A stretch of 64,000 nucleotides of DNA from Streptomyces sp. TSRI0281 (GTDB lineage Bacteria > Actinomycetota > Actinomycetes > Streptomycetales > Streptomycetaceae): the NCBI RefSeq assembly GCF_001905125.1, contig NZ_LWLE01000023.1, forward strand, positions 549,124 through 613,123, read 5' to 3'. The stretch's first letter is position 1, and every line of letters begins with the position of its first letter. The translations under genes were made by a program, and so were the position numbers. Below, in pieces: positions 34,289 through 43,280 of this stretch. The notes under the pieces were generated by a model. That model did no database searches. It was given only the letters and a program-made list of their open reading frames with translations, and was not told the DNA's origin.

Positions 34289-35263
34289 GTGAGCCAGACA
34301 GCAGCTCCGCCGCCCCCGGTGGACACCGCACCCACACCCGCACCCCCCGCCACTCCGCAACCGCCCGCACCGCCCGGCGCTCCCGTCTACGCACCCGGCG
34401 AACTGGCCGCGCTCGCCGCCCGGCACGGGCTCACCGTCAGCGGGGCCCGGCCGCCGCTGGGCGCGTACATCCGGCAGCTCTGGGGGCGCCGGCACTTCAT
34501 CACGGCGTTCGCCACCGCCAAGCTGACCGCGCAGTACAGCCAGGCGAAACTCGGCCAGATCTGGCAGATCATGACCCCGCTGCTGAACGCGACGGTCTAC
34601 TACTTCATCTTCGGCGTCCTGATGAACACGAAGCGCGGCGTCGACGACTTCGTCCCGTTCCTGGTCACCGGCGTCTTCATCTGGACCTTCACCAGCAGCT
34701 CGATCACCGCGGGCACACGGGCCATCAGCGGCAACATCGGCCTCGTCCGCGCCCTGCACTTCCCGCGCGCCTCGCTGCCCGTGGCGCTGGCCCTGCAACA
34801 GCTCCAGCAGCTCCTGTTCTCGATGGGGGCGCTGTTCCTGATCCTGCTCGTGTTCGGTCAGTACCCGCGGCCGTCCTGGCTGCTGGCGATCCCGGCGCTG
34901 GCCCTGCAGGCCGTGTTCAACACCGGGGTGTCGATGATCGTGGCGCGGCTCGCCGCCAAGACGCCGGACATCGCGCAGCTGACACCGTTCATCCTCCGTA
35001 CGTGGATGTACTCCTCGGGTGTGATGTGGAGCCTGGATACCCTGCTCAAGGGCGACCGGGTCCCGCACTTCGTGCTGGTGGCGCTGGAGTACAACCCGGC
35101 GGCCGTCTACATCGACCTGATGCGGTTCGCCCTCATCGACAGCTTCGCCGGGGCGCAGCTGCCCACGCACGTCTGGGCCGTCGCGGCGGGCTGGGCGCTC
35201 GTGTGCGGAGTGGCCGGATTCGTGTACTTCTGGCAGGCGGAGGAGCAGTACGGACGTGGCTGA
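34289..35263 (+). CDS. polysaccharide/teichoic-acid ABC exporter permease (TagG-like)
   Basis: 324 residues from a GTG at 34289 (a GTG 3 nt earlier is equally possible). A Pro/Ala-rich cytoplasmic N-terminus of about 65 residues is followed by an ABC-2 type membrane domain with about six segments: AYIRQLWGRRHFITAFATAK, then VYYFIFGVLM, VTGVFIWTFTSSSI, LLFSMGALFLILLVFG, LLAIPALALQAVF and HVWAVAAGWALVCGVAGFVYFW. The fold and the partner ATPase overlapping its 3' end identify the Wzm/TagG class, which moves lipid-linked wall polymers across the membrane. It should export the product of the flanking GT2-TagF enzymes. Control is probably by the divergent TetR protein. Confidence 0.9.
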   Translation: MSQTAAPPPPVDTAPTPAPPATPQPPAPPGAPVYAPGELAALAARHGLTVSGARPPLGAYIRQLWGRRHFITAFATAKLTAQYSQAKLGQIWQIMTPLLNATVYYFIFGVLMNTKRGVDDFVPFLVTGVFIWTFTSSSITAGTRAISGNIGLVRALHFPRASLPVALALQQLQQLLFSMGALFLILLVFGQYPRPSWLLAIPALALQAVFNTGVSMIVARLAAKTPDIAQLTPFILRTWMYSSGVMWSLDTLLKGDRVPHFVLVALEYNPAAVYIDLMRFALIDSFAGAQLPTHVWAVAAGWALVCGVAGFVYFWQAEEQYGRG

Positions 35264-36107
35264 GACACCCGGCGCGACGAGCGCCCCCGAAGCCCCCGGC
35301 GCTTCCGGCGCTTCCGGCACAACCGCCGGCCCCGAGGCCCCTGACACCCGGGTCCCCACCGTCGTCGTCGACGGGGTCCACATCACGTACAAGGTCCACG
35401 GGGCCCGTACCGGACGGGGCAGCGCGACCTCGGCCCTGAGCCGCCTCACCTCACGCCGGCAGAGTCCCGGCGTCCGGGAGGTCCACGCCGTGAAGGGGGT
35501 CAGCTTCGCCGCGTACAAGGGCGAGGCCATCGGCCTGATCGGCTCCAACGGCTCCGGGAAGTCGACGCTCCTGAAGGCCATCGCGGGCCTGTTGCCGCCG
35601 ACCGAGGGCCGGGTCCACACCCAGGGACAGCCCTCGCTGCTCGGCGTGAACGCGGCGCTGATGGGCGATCTGACCGGCGAGCGCAATGTCGTGCTCGGCG
35701 GGCTCGCGATGGGCATGACGCGCCGGCAGATCCGCGAGCGCTACGACGAGATCGTGGACTTCTCCGGCATCAACGAGAAGGGCGACTTCATCACCCTGCC
35801 GATGCGGACGTACTCCTCCGGCATGGGGGCCCGCCTGCGGTTCTCCATCGCGGCGGCCAAGAGCCACGACGTCCTGCTGATCGACGAGGCGCTGTCCACG
35901 GGCGACGCCAGGTTCCAGCGCCGCAGCAAGGACCGGATCATGGAGCTCCGCGAGTCGGCGGGCACGGTCTTCCTGGTCAGCCACAGCAACAAGTCGATCA
36001 TCGAGACGTGTGACCGGGCGATCTGGCTGGAGGCGGGAACCCTCCGTATGGACGGCCCGGCGAAGCAGGTCGTCGCTGCCTACGAGAAGTTCACCAAGAA
36101 GAAGTAA
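35256..36107 (+). CDS. polysaccharide/teichoic-acid ABC exporter ATPase (TagH-like)
   Basis: 283 residues from a GTG that overlaps the permease stop by 8 nt. After a Pro/Ala-rich lead, the ABC domain shows Walker A GSNGSGKST (96-104), a TagH/Wzt-type signature YSSGMGARLRFSIAAA, Walker B VLLIDEALSTGD and a switch His in VFLVSHSN. It ends shortly after the nucleotide-binding domain. It therefore lacks the extra C-terminal carbohydrate-binding domain of long Wzt proteins, like short TagH forms. It energises export of the wall polymer by the overlapping permease. A run of 23-bp terminator-like repeats follows the stop. Confidence 0.93.
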   Translation: MAETPGATSAPEAPGASGASGTTAGPEAPDTRVPTVVVDGVHITYKVHGARTGRGSATSALSRLTSRRQSPGVREVHAVKGVSFAAYKGEAIGLIGSNGSGKSTLLKAIAGLLPPTEGRVHTQGQPSLLGVNAALMGDLTGERNVVLGGLAMGMTRRQIRERYDEIVDFSGINEKGDFITLPMRTYSSGMGARLRFSIAAAKSHDVLLIDEALSTGDARFQRRSKDRIMELRESAGTVFLVSHSNKSIIETCDRAIWLEAGTLRMDGPAKQVVAAYEKFTKKK

Positions 36108-36111
36108 CCGG

Positions 36112-36261
36112 GCCCGTACGGCGGTCGGGGACAGGCCCGTAAGGCGGTCGGGGACGAGCCCGTAAGGCGGTCGGGGACGAGCCCGTAAGGCGGTCGGGGA
36201 CGAGCCCGTAAGGCGGTCGGGGACGAGCCGGTACCCGCACTCGTCCCCGACCGCCTACGGC
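36112..36261. repeat. five 23-bp tandem repeats plus inverted copy: amplified bidirectional terminator
   Basis: Five head-to-tail 23-bp units lie at 36112-36134, 36135-36157, 36158-36180, 36181-36203 and 36204-36226. Units 2-5 are identical and each contains GTAAGGCGGTCGGGGACGA; the first differs at three bases. After a 14-nt gap (36227-36240) the same sequence appears inverted at 36241-36261. The last direct unit and the inverted copy form a stem of about 18 bp; every other unit could also pair with the same inverted arm. It sits between the exporter stop (36107) and the convergent gdh stop (36269), where a bidirectional terminator is expected. Confidence 0.9.
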
Positions 36262-36268
36262 GTCAGCC

Positions 36269-39200
36269 CTACGCGTGCGTACGCAACAGCGTCCGCATGG
36301 TCCGCATGGCCACCGAGAGATTCGCCAGGTCGAACGCGTCCGAGCTCTGGATCTCGTCCAGCGTGGACCGCGACCGTGTCAGGATCGCCGCGTTCTTCTC
36401 CTCCCACGCCGTGAACCGCTCCTGGGGCGTCGAGCTCCCGTTGCCCACGCTCAGCACGTCCGCGGTCAGCGCGGCGTGCGCGGCGTACAGGTCCTCGCGG
36501 ATGGAGGCACGGGCCATGGACTGCCAGCGGTCGGCCCGCGGCAGTTCGATGATCCGGTCCATCAGCTGGGTGATCCGCAGCCGGTCGGCGAGGTCGTAGT
36601 ACACCTCGGCGACAGCCAGCGGCTCCTTGCCCGTGCGGTCCGCGATCGCCACGATGTCCAGCGCCGGGAAGGCCGAGGAGAACCCGGCGACCCGCAGCGC
36701 CAGCACCTCCGGGACACCCACCGAGGTGAGCTCGTCCAGGATCGACCGGTACCAGTCCAGATCGGCGCCCTTGAGCATCTTGGGCAGCTCGCTCCAGACC
36801 TGCTCGACCCCGTCCCTGAAGAACTCGATGGTCTCCGCGATCTCGACCGGCTGCGGCCGGTTGCCGAGCAGCCAGCGCGAACCGCGCTCGACGAGGCGGC
36901 GCGAGTGCAGCCGGACCTGGGTCTGGACATCCGCCGCGACCTCGTTGTCGAGCGCCTCGACGGCGTCCCACACCTGGGCCAGACCGAAGATCTCCCGGGC
37001 CGCGGCCTGCGCCCGCACGATCTCCTCGATCGATGCCCCGGTCTCTTCCCGCAACCGGTGCAGGAAGGTCGAACCACCGGTGTTCACGGTGTCGTTGACC
37101 AGGACGGTCGTGATGATCTCGCGGCGCAGGGCGTGCGCGTCCACCGCCTCGGGGAAGCGCTCGCGCAGCTGCCGCGGGAAGTAGGCGTGCACCAGCTTCT
37201 GCAGGTGCGGGTCGTCCGGCAGGCTGGTGGAGATCAGCTCGTCGGCCGCCGTGATCTTGGTGTAGGCGAGCAGCACGGCCAGCTCGGGCTGGCTCAGTCC
37301 CTTGCCGCCGTTGAGGAGTTCGCGGATCTGCCGGTCGTTCGGCAGGAACTCCAGTGCCCGGTCCAGATGTCCGTCGCGGCCCAGCCGGCGCATGAAGCGC
37401 TGGTGGGCGTGGAGCAGGGACGGGGACTGGGCGGTGGCGTTGGACAGTGCGGTGTTCTGCGCGTAGTTGTTGCGCAGCACCAGCTTGCCCACCTCGTCGG
37501 CCATCTCGGCGAGCAGCTTGTTGCGCTGCTTGACGGTCATGTCGCCGTCCCGGACCAGACCGTTGAGCAGGATCTTGATGTTCACCTCGTGGTCGGAGGT
37601 GTCCACACCGGCGCTGTTGTCGATCGCGTCGGTGTTGATCCGGCCGCCGGTGCGGGCGAACTCGATCCGGCCGAGCTGGGTGGCACCGAGGTTGCCGCCC
37701 TCGCCGACGACCTTGGCGCGCAGGTCCTCGCCATTGACCCGGATCGCGTCGTTGGCCTTGTCGCCGACGTCCGTGTTCGACTCGGACGACGCCTTGATGT
37801 ACGTCCCGATGCCACCGTTCCACAGCAGGTCGACGGGGGCCTTGAGGATGGTCTGCATCAGCTCGGCGGGCGTCATCTTGGCGACGGACGAGTCGATGCC
37901 GAGCGCCTCACGGATGTGCGCGTTGAGCGGGATCGACTTCGCCGTGCGGGGGTGGACCCCGCCGCCCGCGGACAGCAGGTCCGCGCTGTAGTCGCCCCAG
38001 GAGCTGCGCGGCAGGTCGAACAGCCGGCGCCGCTCCGCGTACGAGGTGGCGGCGTCCGGCTTCGGGTCGATGAAGATGTGCCGGTGGTCGAAGGCCGCGA
38101 CCAGCCGGATGTGTTCGGAGAGCAACATGCCGTTGCCGAAGACGTCACCGGACATGTCACCGACGCCGACGACCGTGAAGTCCTCGGTCTGGGTGTCGTG
38201 TCCCAGCTCGCGGAAGTGCCGCTTGACGGACTCCCAGGCACCGCGGGCGGTGATGCCCATGCCCTTGTGGTCGTAGCCGACGGAACCGCCGGAGGCGAAG
38301 GCGTCGCCGAGCCAGAAGCCGTAGGCGACGGCGATCTCGTTGGCGATGTCGGAGAAGCTCGCGGTGCCCTTGTCGGCGGCGACGACGAGGTAGGTGTCGG
38401 CCTCGTCGTGGCGGACGACATCGGCGGGCGGCACGACCTCCCCGGCCACCATGTTGTCGGTGATGTCGAGCAGCGCCGAGATGAACGTCCGGTACGAGGC
38501 GATGCCCTCGGCCAGCCAGGCGTCACGGTCGACCGCCGGGTCGGGGAGCTGCTTGGCGACGAAGCCGCCCTTGGCGCCGACCGGCACGATGACGGTGTTC
38601 TTCACCATCTGTGCCTTGACCAGGCCGAGGATCTCGGTACGGAAGTCCTCCCGCCGGTCCGACCAGCGCAGCCCGCCGCGGGCGACCTTGCCGAAGCGCA
38701 GGTGGACGCCTTCGACGCGCGGCGAGTACACCCAGATCTCGAACGCGGGGCGGGGCGCGGGCAGGTCCGGGATGACCTGCGGGTCGAACTTCATCGAGAC
38801 GTACGCGTGCGGCTTGCCGCCCTCCGCCTTCTGGAAGAAGTTGGTGCGCAGCGTGGCCTTGATGACGGTGAGGAAGGACCGCAGGATCCGGTCCTCGTCG
38901 AGCGAGGCGACCTGGTCCAGGGCCCCTTCGAGCTCTTCGAGGAGCCCGTCGGTCAGCTCCGTACCGGCCCGCTGGCGCTCGGGGGACATCCGGGCCTCGA
39001 ACAGCGAGACCAGCAGCCGGGTGGTGTGGACGTTGTTGCGGAGAGTGCTCTCCATGTAGTCCTGGCTGAAGGTCGATCCGGCCTGGCGCAGGTACTTCGC
39101 GTAGGCGCGCAGCACCATCGCCTGCCGCCAGGTCAGACCGGCTCCGAGCACCAGCGCGTTGAAGCCGTCGTTCTCCGCCCGGCCCTGCCACACGGCGGCG

Positions 39201-41290
39201 AAGGCTTCCTGGAACCGGTCGCGGGCGTCATCGGCCAGATAGCTGCCGTTGCCCGTGGCCTGCGGCATCCGCAGCCCGAAGTCGTAGATCCAGGCGTGGG
39301 TGCGGTCCGCGCAGCGCAGCTCGTACGGACGCTCGTCGACGACCTCGACACCGAGCTGCTGGAGGGCCGGGAGGACGGCGGACAGGGAGACCTGCTCGCC
39401 GGTCCGGTAGATCTTGAAGCGGCGCTCGCCGGGGCCGGCACCGACGGGCTCGTACAGGCTGAGGGCGAAGTCCTTCTCGTTCCGCTTGAGCGCTTCGAGG
39501 TGGACCAGGTCGGCCACGGCGGCGCGCGGCGAGTGGTCGGCCTTGTAACCCTCGGGGAACGAGTGACCGTAGTGGCGCATCAGCTCGGCGGCGCGCTCCT
39601 CACCGCACTCGGCGTTCAGCGCCTCCTGGAAGCCGTCGGCCCATGAACGGGCGGCCTCGACGAGGCGGCCCTCGATGCGGTCGGCGTCGGCGTCGGTGAG
39701 GTGCGAGAGCTCGGTGCCCGGCGGGACCCGGATGACGAAGTGGAGCCGGGAGAGGATCGACTCGGTGTTCCAGGCGGTGAAGTCGACGCTGGTGCCACCC
39801 AGCTCCTCCTTGAGGATGTCGATCAGCCGGAGCCGTACACCGGTGGTGTAGCGGTCGCGCGGCAGGTAGACGATCGCGGAGTAGTAGCGGCCGTACTCGT
39901 CCTGGCGCAGGTACAGCCGCAGCCTGCGGCGCTCCTGGAGGTAGAGCACGGAGGTGACGATGGAGCGGAGCTGGTCGACGGGCGTCTGGAAGAGCTCGTC
40001 GCGCGGGTAGGTCTCCAGGATCTGGAGCAGGTCGCGGCCGTCGTGGCTGTTGTACGTGAAGCCCGCGCCCTCCAGCACCTCGGCGACCTTGCGGCGGATG
40101 ACGGGCACCCGGCGCACGGACTCGGTGTAGGCGGCGGACGAGAACAGCCCGAGGAAGCGGCGCTCCCCGACGACGTTGCCGTCGGCGTCGAACTTCTTCA
40201 CCCCGACGTAGTCGAGGTAGCTGGGGCGGTGCACGGTCGCGCGGCTGTTGGCCTTCGTCAGGACGAGGAGCTTGTGCTCGCGGGCCTTGGCGCGGGCGTC
40301 GGCGGGCAGCCGGTCGAAGGACGGGCTGACGGGGTGCGCCTCGTCCTCGGTGTGGTGCGGGTCGGAGCGCAGGATGCCGAGGCCGGTTCCGGGCACGGCG
40401 GCCAGGGCGTCGCTGTCCCGCAGCTCGTACTCGCGGTAGCCGAGGAAGGTGAAGTGGTCGGCCGCCAGCCAGCGCAGCAGCTCGCGGGCCTCGTCGACCT
40501 CGTCGTCGGCGAGGTCGTCCAGCGGCTCACCGGGCAGGTCGTCGGCGATCCGCAGCGCGGCGTCGCGCATCTTGTCCCAGTCCTCGACGGTCTCCCGCAC
40601 GTCGGACAGGACACGCAGCAGATCTGCGGTGATCTGCTTCAGGTCGGCGCGGTCGGTCTCGCGGTCGATCTCGACGTGGATCCAGGACTCGACGAGCGCG
40701 TCGTGCGGCAGCTCGGCCTTGGCGTCCTTGGCCCCCTTGGCGTTCTTGCGGCCCTGCGCGTTCGTCGCGACACCGTTGCCCTCGGTGAGGACCTCGATGA
40801 GCTTGCCGGTGAGGTCGCGGCGGACGATGACCTGCGGGTGGATCACGACATGGATGCCGCGGCCCTGCCGGGACAGCTCATTGGTCACGGAGTCGACCAG
40901 GAACGGCATGTCGTCGGTGACGACCTCGACGACGGAGTGGCTGGAGGTCCAGCCGTTCTCCTCGACGGTCGGGGTGTGCACCCGGACGTTCGCCGTGCCC
41001 TGGGGACGGTTCTCGGCCAGCCGGTAGTGGGAAGACGCGGCGCCGAAGACATCGACCGGATCCCGGCCGCCGATGTCCTCCGGTGCGGTGTGCAGGTAGT
41101 AGCGCTGGAGGTAGGAGAGCAACATGTCCTGGCCGGGACGCTCCCCCTGGTCGGCCCCGGTGCCGGCCGAGCCGGCCCGCACCCTGGGGGTACCCCCAGG
41201 GCCACCGACACCACCGCCCGGGCTGTTGTCAGCTACCTTGGCGGCCCGTGTGAGCAGCTCGGCCTTGGCTTCGTCCAGCTTGGTCTGCAT
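36269..41290 (-). CDS. gdh: NAD-specific glutamate dehydrogenase, large (~180 kDa) type
   Basis: 1,673 residues. Large-type GDH oxidatively deaminates glutamate to 2-oxoglutarate and ammonia with NAD. Long N-terminal regulatory segments (about 1-700, with GEERAAELMRHYGHSFPEGYK) precede the catalytic core. The core is marked by GGLRWSDRREDFRTEILGLVKAQ, VPVGAKGGFVAKQLP and VVGVGDMSGDVFGNGML, quoted as landmarks; a helical C-terminal domain follows. The length is close to the known Streptomyces enzyme. Residues about 25-50 form a Gly/Pro/Arg-rich linker created partly by a 20-bp perfect palindrome (41182-41201). It is monocistronic, convergent with the exporter operon and flanked by the amplified terminator. 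Confidence 0.95.
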   Translation of the reverse strand: MQTKLDEAKAELLTRAAKVADNSPGGGVGGPGGTPRVRAGSAGTGADQGERPGQDMLLSYLQRYYLHTAPEDIGGRDPVDVFGAASSHYRLAENRPQGTANVRVHTPTVEENGWTSSHSVVEVVTDDMPFLVDSVTNELSRQGRGIHVVIHPQVIVRRDLTGKLIEVLTEGNGVATNAQGRKNAKGAKDAKAELPHDALVESWIHVEIDRETDRADLKQITADLLRVLSDVRETVEDWDKMRDAALRIADDLPGEPLDDLADDEVDEARELLRWLAADHFTFLGYREYELRDSDALAAVPGTGLGILRSDPHHTEDEAHPVSPSFDRLPADARAKAREHKLLVLTKANSRATVHRPSYLDYVGVKKFDADGNVVGERRFLGLFSSAAYTESVRRVPVIRRKVAEVLEGAGFTYNSHDGRDLLQILETYPRDELFQTPVDQLRSIVTSVLYLQERRRLRLYLRQDEYGRYYSAIVYLPRDRYTTGVRLRLIDILKEELGGTSVDFTAWNTESILSRLHFVIRVPPGTELSHLTDADADRIEGRLVEAARSWADGFQEALNAECGEERAAELMRHYGHSFPEGYKADHSPRAAVADLVHLEALKRNEKDFALSLYEPVGAGPGERRFKIYRTGEQVSLSAVLPALQQLGVEVVDERPYELRCADRTHAWIYDFGLRMPQATGNGSYLADDARDRFQEAFAAVWQGRAENDGFNALVLGAGLTWRQAMVLRAYAKYLRQAGSTFSQDYMESTLRNNVHTTRLLVSLFEARMSPERQRAGTELTDGLLEELEGALDQVASLDEDRILRSFLTVIKATLRTNFFQKAEGGKPHAYVSMKFDPQVIPDLPAPRPAFEIWVYSPRVEGVHLRFGKVARGGLRWSDRREDFRTEILGLVKAQMVKNTVIVPVGAKGGFVAKQLPDPAVDRDAWLAEGIASYRTFISALLDITDNMVAGEVVPPADVVRHDEADTYLVVAADKGTASFSDIANEIAVAYGFWLGDAFASGGSVGYDHKGMGITARGAWESVKRHFRELGHDTQTEDFTVVGVGDMSGDVFGNGMLLSEHIRLVAAFDHRHIFIDPKPDAATSYAERRRLFDLPRSSWGDYSADLLSAGGGVHPRTAKSIPLNAHIREALGIDSSVAKMTPAELMQTILKAPVDLLWNGGIGTYIKASSESNTDVGDKANDAIRVNGEDLRAKVVGEGGNLGATQLGRIEFARTGGRINTDAIDNSAGVDTSDHEVNIKILLNGLVRDGDMTVKQRNKLLAEMADEVGKLVLRNNYAQNTALSNATAQSPSLLHAHQRFMRRLGRDGHLDRALEFLPNDRQIRELLNGGKGLSQPELAVLLAYTKITAADELISTSLPDDPHLQKLVHAYFPRQLRERFPEAVDAHALRREIITTVLVNDTVNTGGSTFLHRLREETGASIEEIVRAQAAAREIFGLAQVWDAVEALDNEVAADVQTQVRLHSRRLVERGSRWLLGNRPQPVEIAETIEFFRDGVEQVWSELPKMLKGADLDWYRSILDELTSVGVPEVLALRVAGFSSAFPALDIVAIADRTGKEPLAVAEVYYDLADRLRITQLMDRIIELPRADRWQSMARASIREDLYAAHAALTADVLSVGNGSSTPQERFTAWEEKNAAILTRSRSTLDEIQSSDAFDLANLSVAMRTMRTLLRTHA
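41182..41201. repeat. 20-bp perfect palindrome inside gdh
   Basis: CCCTGGGGGTACCCCCAGGG is a perfect 20-bp palindrome in the 5' end of gdh, within an apparent in-frame linker. It shares the GGGGGTAC core with the element between the permease genes (14252-14287), suggesting a dispersed short palindromic repeat family. Confidence 0.7.
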
Positions 41291-41776
41291 GTCCTCTGGC
41301 TCCTGTCGCGCGCCGTTGCGTGACGTAGGTGAAAAAGACGACGTAACGCCACGACGCGGGGTATCCGGTCTGGGTCGACGCTATGCCGCTGGGAGAGATG
41401 CCCGGGACCTTATTGGCCATTTTCGGCAGCGGGTCCGGGCCAGGGGCTGTTCCGCGGGCCGTGGCCGTGGCCACGACCGCCGGACATCCCCTGGGGAGAT
41501 CGCGGATCGCCCGGGTGCTGTGGCACTCCGGGCGCAGGCCGGGGGCTTCGCTGCCCCCGAGGCGTATCGCGCTGATCACGGCACCAGGCTATCTCCCTCT
41601 CACCCACAACCGTCATGGGCTGTATGTGTACAAAAGATGGCCGCGAACTTTGACACTCTGGACAGTGCGCTGCGCCCTCTTGGCGAACTCCGTGCGGCGG
41701 GGCAGGCTTGCCGGTCGTACGACGCCGGCCCTTCCGGTCCTGCGATTTTGGTCCTCCGACGCCTGGGAGCCCCGCC
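41291..41776. other. divergent intergenic region between gdh and the DJ-1/PfpI gene
   Basis: 486 bp with no convincing gene. A small hairpin (GGGGGC-TTCGCT-GCCCCC, 41541-41558) lies in the middle. A TTGACA at 41650-41655 lacks a matching -10. The promoters of both flanking genes must lie here; the AT-richer patches are 41325-41345 and 41605-41660. Confidence 0.45.
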
Positions 41777-42370
41777 ATGGCACAGAAGATCCTGCTCGTC
41801 ACCGGCGACGCCGCCGAGTCCCTGGAGGTCCTGTACCCGTACCAACGGCTGCGCGAGGAGGGGTACGAGGTCGACATCGCGGCCCCCGAGCGCAAGACGC
41901 TGCGTTTCGTGGTGCACGACTTCGAGCCCGGTTTCGACACGTACACGGAGAAGCCCGGCTACACCTGGCCGGCCGACCTGGCCTTCTCGGAGGTCGACCC
42001 CGGCGCCTATGTGGCCCTGGTGATCCCGGGCGGCCGTGCCCCGGAATACCTCCGCAACAACACCGAGCTGCGCAAGATCGTCAGCGCCTTCTTCGACGGT
42101 GGGAGGCCGGTCGCCCAGATCTGCCACGGCCCCCTGATCACGGCCGCGGCCGGCGGACTCAGCGGCCGCAGGGTCACCGCGTACCCCGCGCTGGAACCCG
42201 ACATGCAGTCCGCGGGAGCGACCTTCCAGGACGCGGAGGCGGTCGTCGACGGCACGCTCGTCTCCTCCAGGGCCTGGCCGGACCACTCGGCCTGGATGCG
42301 CGAGTTCCTGAAGGTGCTCCGCGCGACGTCGGGCGCCCCGTCGGACCCGTCGGACCCGTCGGGCGCCTGA
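41777..42370 (+). CDS. DJ-1/PfpI family protein
   Basis: 197 residues from ATG 41777 (TGGGAG 7 nt upstream). It has the class I glutamine-amidotransferase-like fold of the DJ-1/PfpI family: an N-terminal ILLVTGDAAESLE, which supplies the conserved Glu, GAYVALVIPGGRAPEYLR, and the nucleophile elbow QICHGP with Cys116 followed by His117. Members include cysteine-dependent deglycase-like or stress-response hydrolases; the specific reaction here is not decidable. The C-terminus ends in a short Ser-Asp-Pro repeat. It is transcribed alone and is followed by a 20-bp tandem repeat. Confidence 0.92.
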   Translation: MAQKILLVTGDAAESLEVLYPYQRLREEGYEVDIAAPERKTLRFVVHDFEPGFDTYTEKPGYTWPADLAFSEVDPGAYVALVIPGGRAPEYLRNNTELRKIVSAFFDGGRPVAQICHGPLITAAAGGLSGRRVTAYPALEPDMQSAGATFQDAEAVVDGTLVSSRAWPDHSAWMREFLKVLRATSGAPSDPSDPSGA

Positions 42371-42400
42371 GTCCGCCCCGGCGAGGGTCTCGGCTTCCCG

Positions 42401-42500
42401 CTCTCCCGCCTCCCGGCCCGTTCTCCCCTCTCCCGGCCCGCTCTCCCGCCTCCCGGCCCGCTCTCCCCTCTCCCGGCCCGCTCTCCCGCCTCCCGGCCCG
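42401..42500. repeat. five exact-length 20-bp tandem repeats, two alternating variants
   Basis: Units begin at 42401, 42421, 42441, 42461 and 42481. Odd units read CTCTCCCGCCTCCCGGCCCG. Even units carry CCTCT in place of CGCCT, and the second also starts with T. The alternation implies growth by a 40-bp higher-order unit. One strand is pure pyrimidine apart from the G residues. It lies between the convergent stops at 42370 and 42580 and is not coding. Confidence 0.9.
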
Positions 42501-42579
42501 GGGCCCGCACCCCCGGCCGGGAGCCGCGCCCTCGGCCGGAGAACGCCCCAGCCCGAGAACACCCCCGCCGGAGAACCCC

Positions 42580-43251
42580 TCAGCCCGAGAACACCTCGGC
42601 CAGCGCCACCGCTTCCGCCAGGGTGTCCACCACCGGCACGCCCGCCGCCTCCAGGTTCCCCCGGCTGTGCGATCCGCCGGTGTAGAGCACCGCACGCGCA
42701 CCGACATGCGCCGCGGCCACCGCGTCGTCCACCGCGTCTCCGATGACGACCGAGTGCTCGGGGGATATCCCGTCCAGCGCGGCGAAGTGCCGCTCCATGT
42801 GCTGCGCCTTGCTGCCGCCGGACGGCCCCGTACGGCCGTCGACGCGGACGAAGCGACGCTCGATGCCGTACCCGCGCACCACGGGGACCAGCTGCTCGTG
42901 CCCGTGCATGCTCAGCAGCGACTGGCTGCGGCCCGCCAGCTGCCACTGGTCGAGGAGCTGCTCGACGCCTTCGGTGAGCCCGCAGGCGGGACGCCGCTCG
43001 GCGTAGTAGCGGTGGAAACTGCCGTCCATCCGCTCCCACTCGGCCTGCGTGGGCAGCCGGCCCATGAACCGCTCGTAGAAGCGGGGTATCGGGATGCAGT
43101 ACATCTCGCGGTACTGCGCCAGCGTGATCGGCTCCAGCTCGACCTCGGCGAAGGCGGCGTTCGTCGCGTGGATGACGGCCTGGATGTCGTTGAGCAGCGT
43201 GCCGTTCCAGTCCCAGACCAGATGTGTGCGGTTCTTTCCCGGTGTCGCCAT
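42580..43251 (-). CDS. HAD-superfamily hydrolase with DxN motif I
   Basis: 223 residues from ATG 43251; the ribosome-binding site is weak, so an upstream GTG remains possible. The HAD fold reads in order: motif I LVWDWNGTLLND, an all-helical cap (residues about 20-95), motif II LLSMHG, a conserved Lys in GSKAQHM, and the acidic motif VVIGDAVDD. Motif I normally reads DxD; here the second Asp, the general acid/base of phosphatases, is Asn. This variant is common in an actinobacterial HAD branch annotated as phosphoglycolate-phosphatase-like, but its chemistry is uncertain. The next gene upstream on the strand ends 29 bp away, so the two are probably cotranscribed. Confidence 0.88.
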   Translation of the reverse strand: MATPGKNRTHLVWDWNGTLLNDIQAVIHATNAAFAEVELEPITLAQYREMYCIPIPRFYERFMGRLPTQAEWERMDGSFHRYYAERRPACGLTEGVEQLLDQWQLAGRSQSLLSMHGHEQLVPVVRGYGIERRFVRVDGRTGPSGGSKAQHMERHFAALDGISPEHSVVIGDAVDDAVAAAHVGARAVLYTGGSHSRGNLEAAGVPVVDTLAEAVALAEVFSG

Positions 43252-43280
43252 ACGGAAAAAATACTCGCCGGGTACGACAG

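Noticed and set aside
36126..36268. The 23-bp repeats as a CRISPR-like array
   Set aside because: Units are directly adjacent without spacers, and an inverted copy makes a hairpin; this is a terminator-derived tandem repeat.
41650..41678. TTGACA as a vegetative promoter for the DJ-1/PfpI gene
   Set aside because: No acceptable -10 sequence at 16-19 bp spacing.
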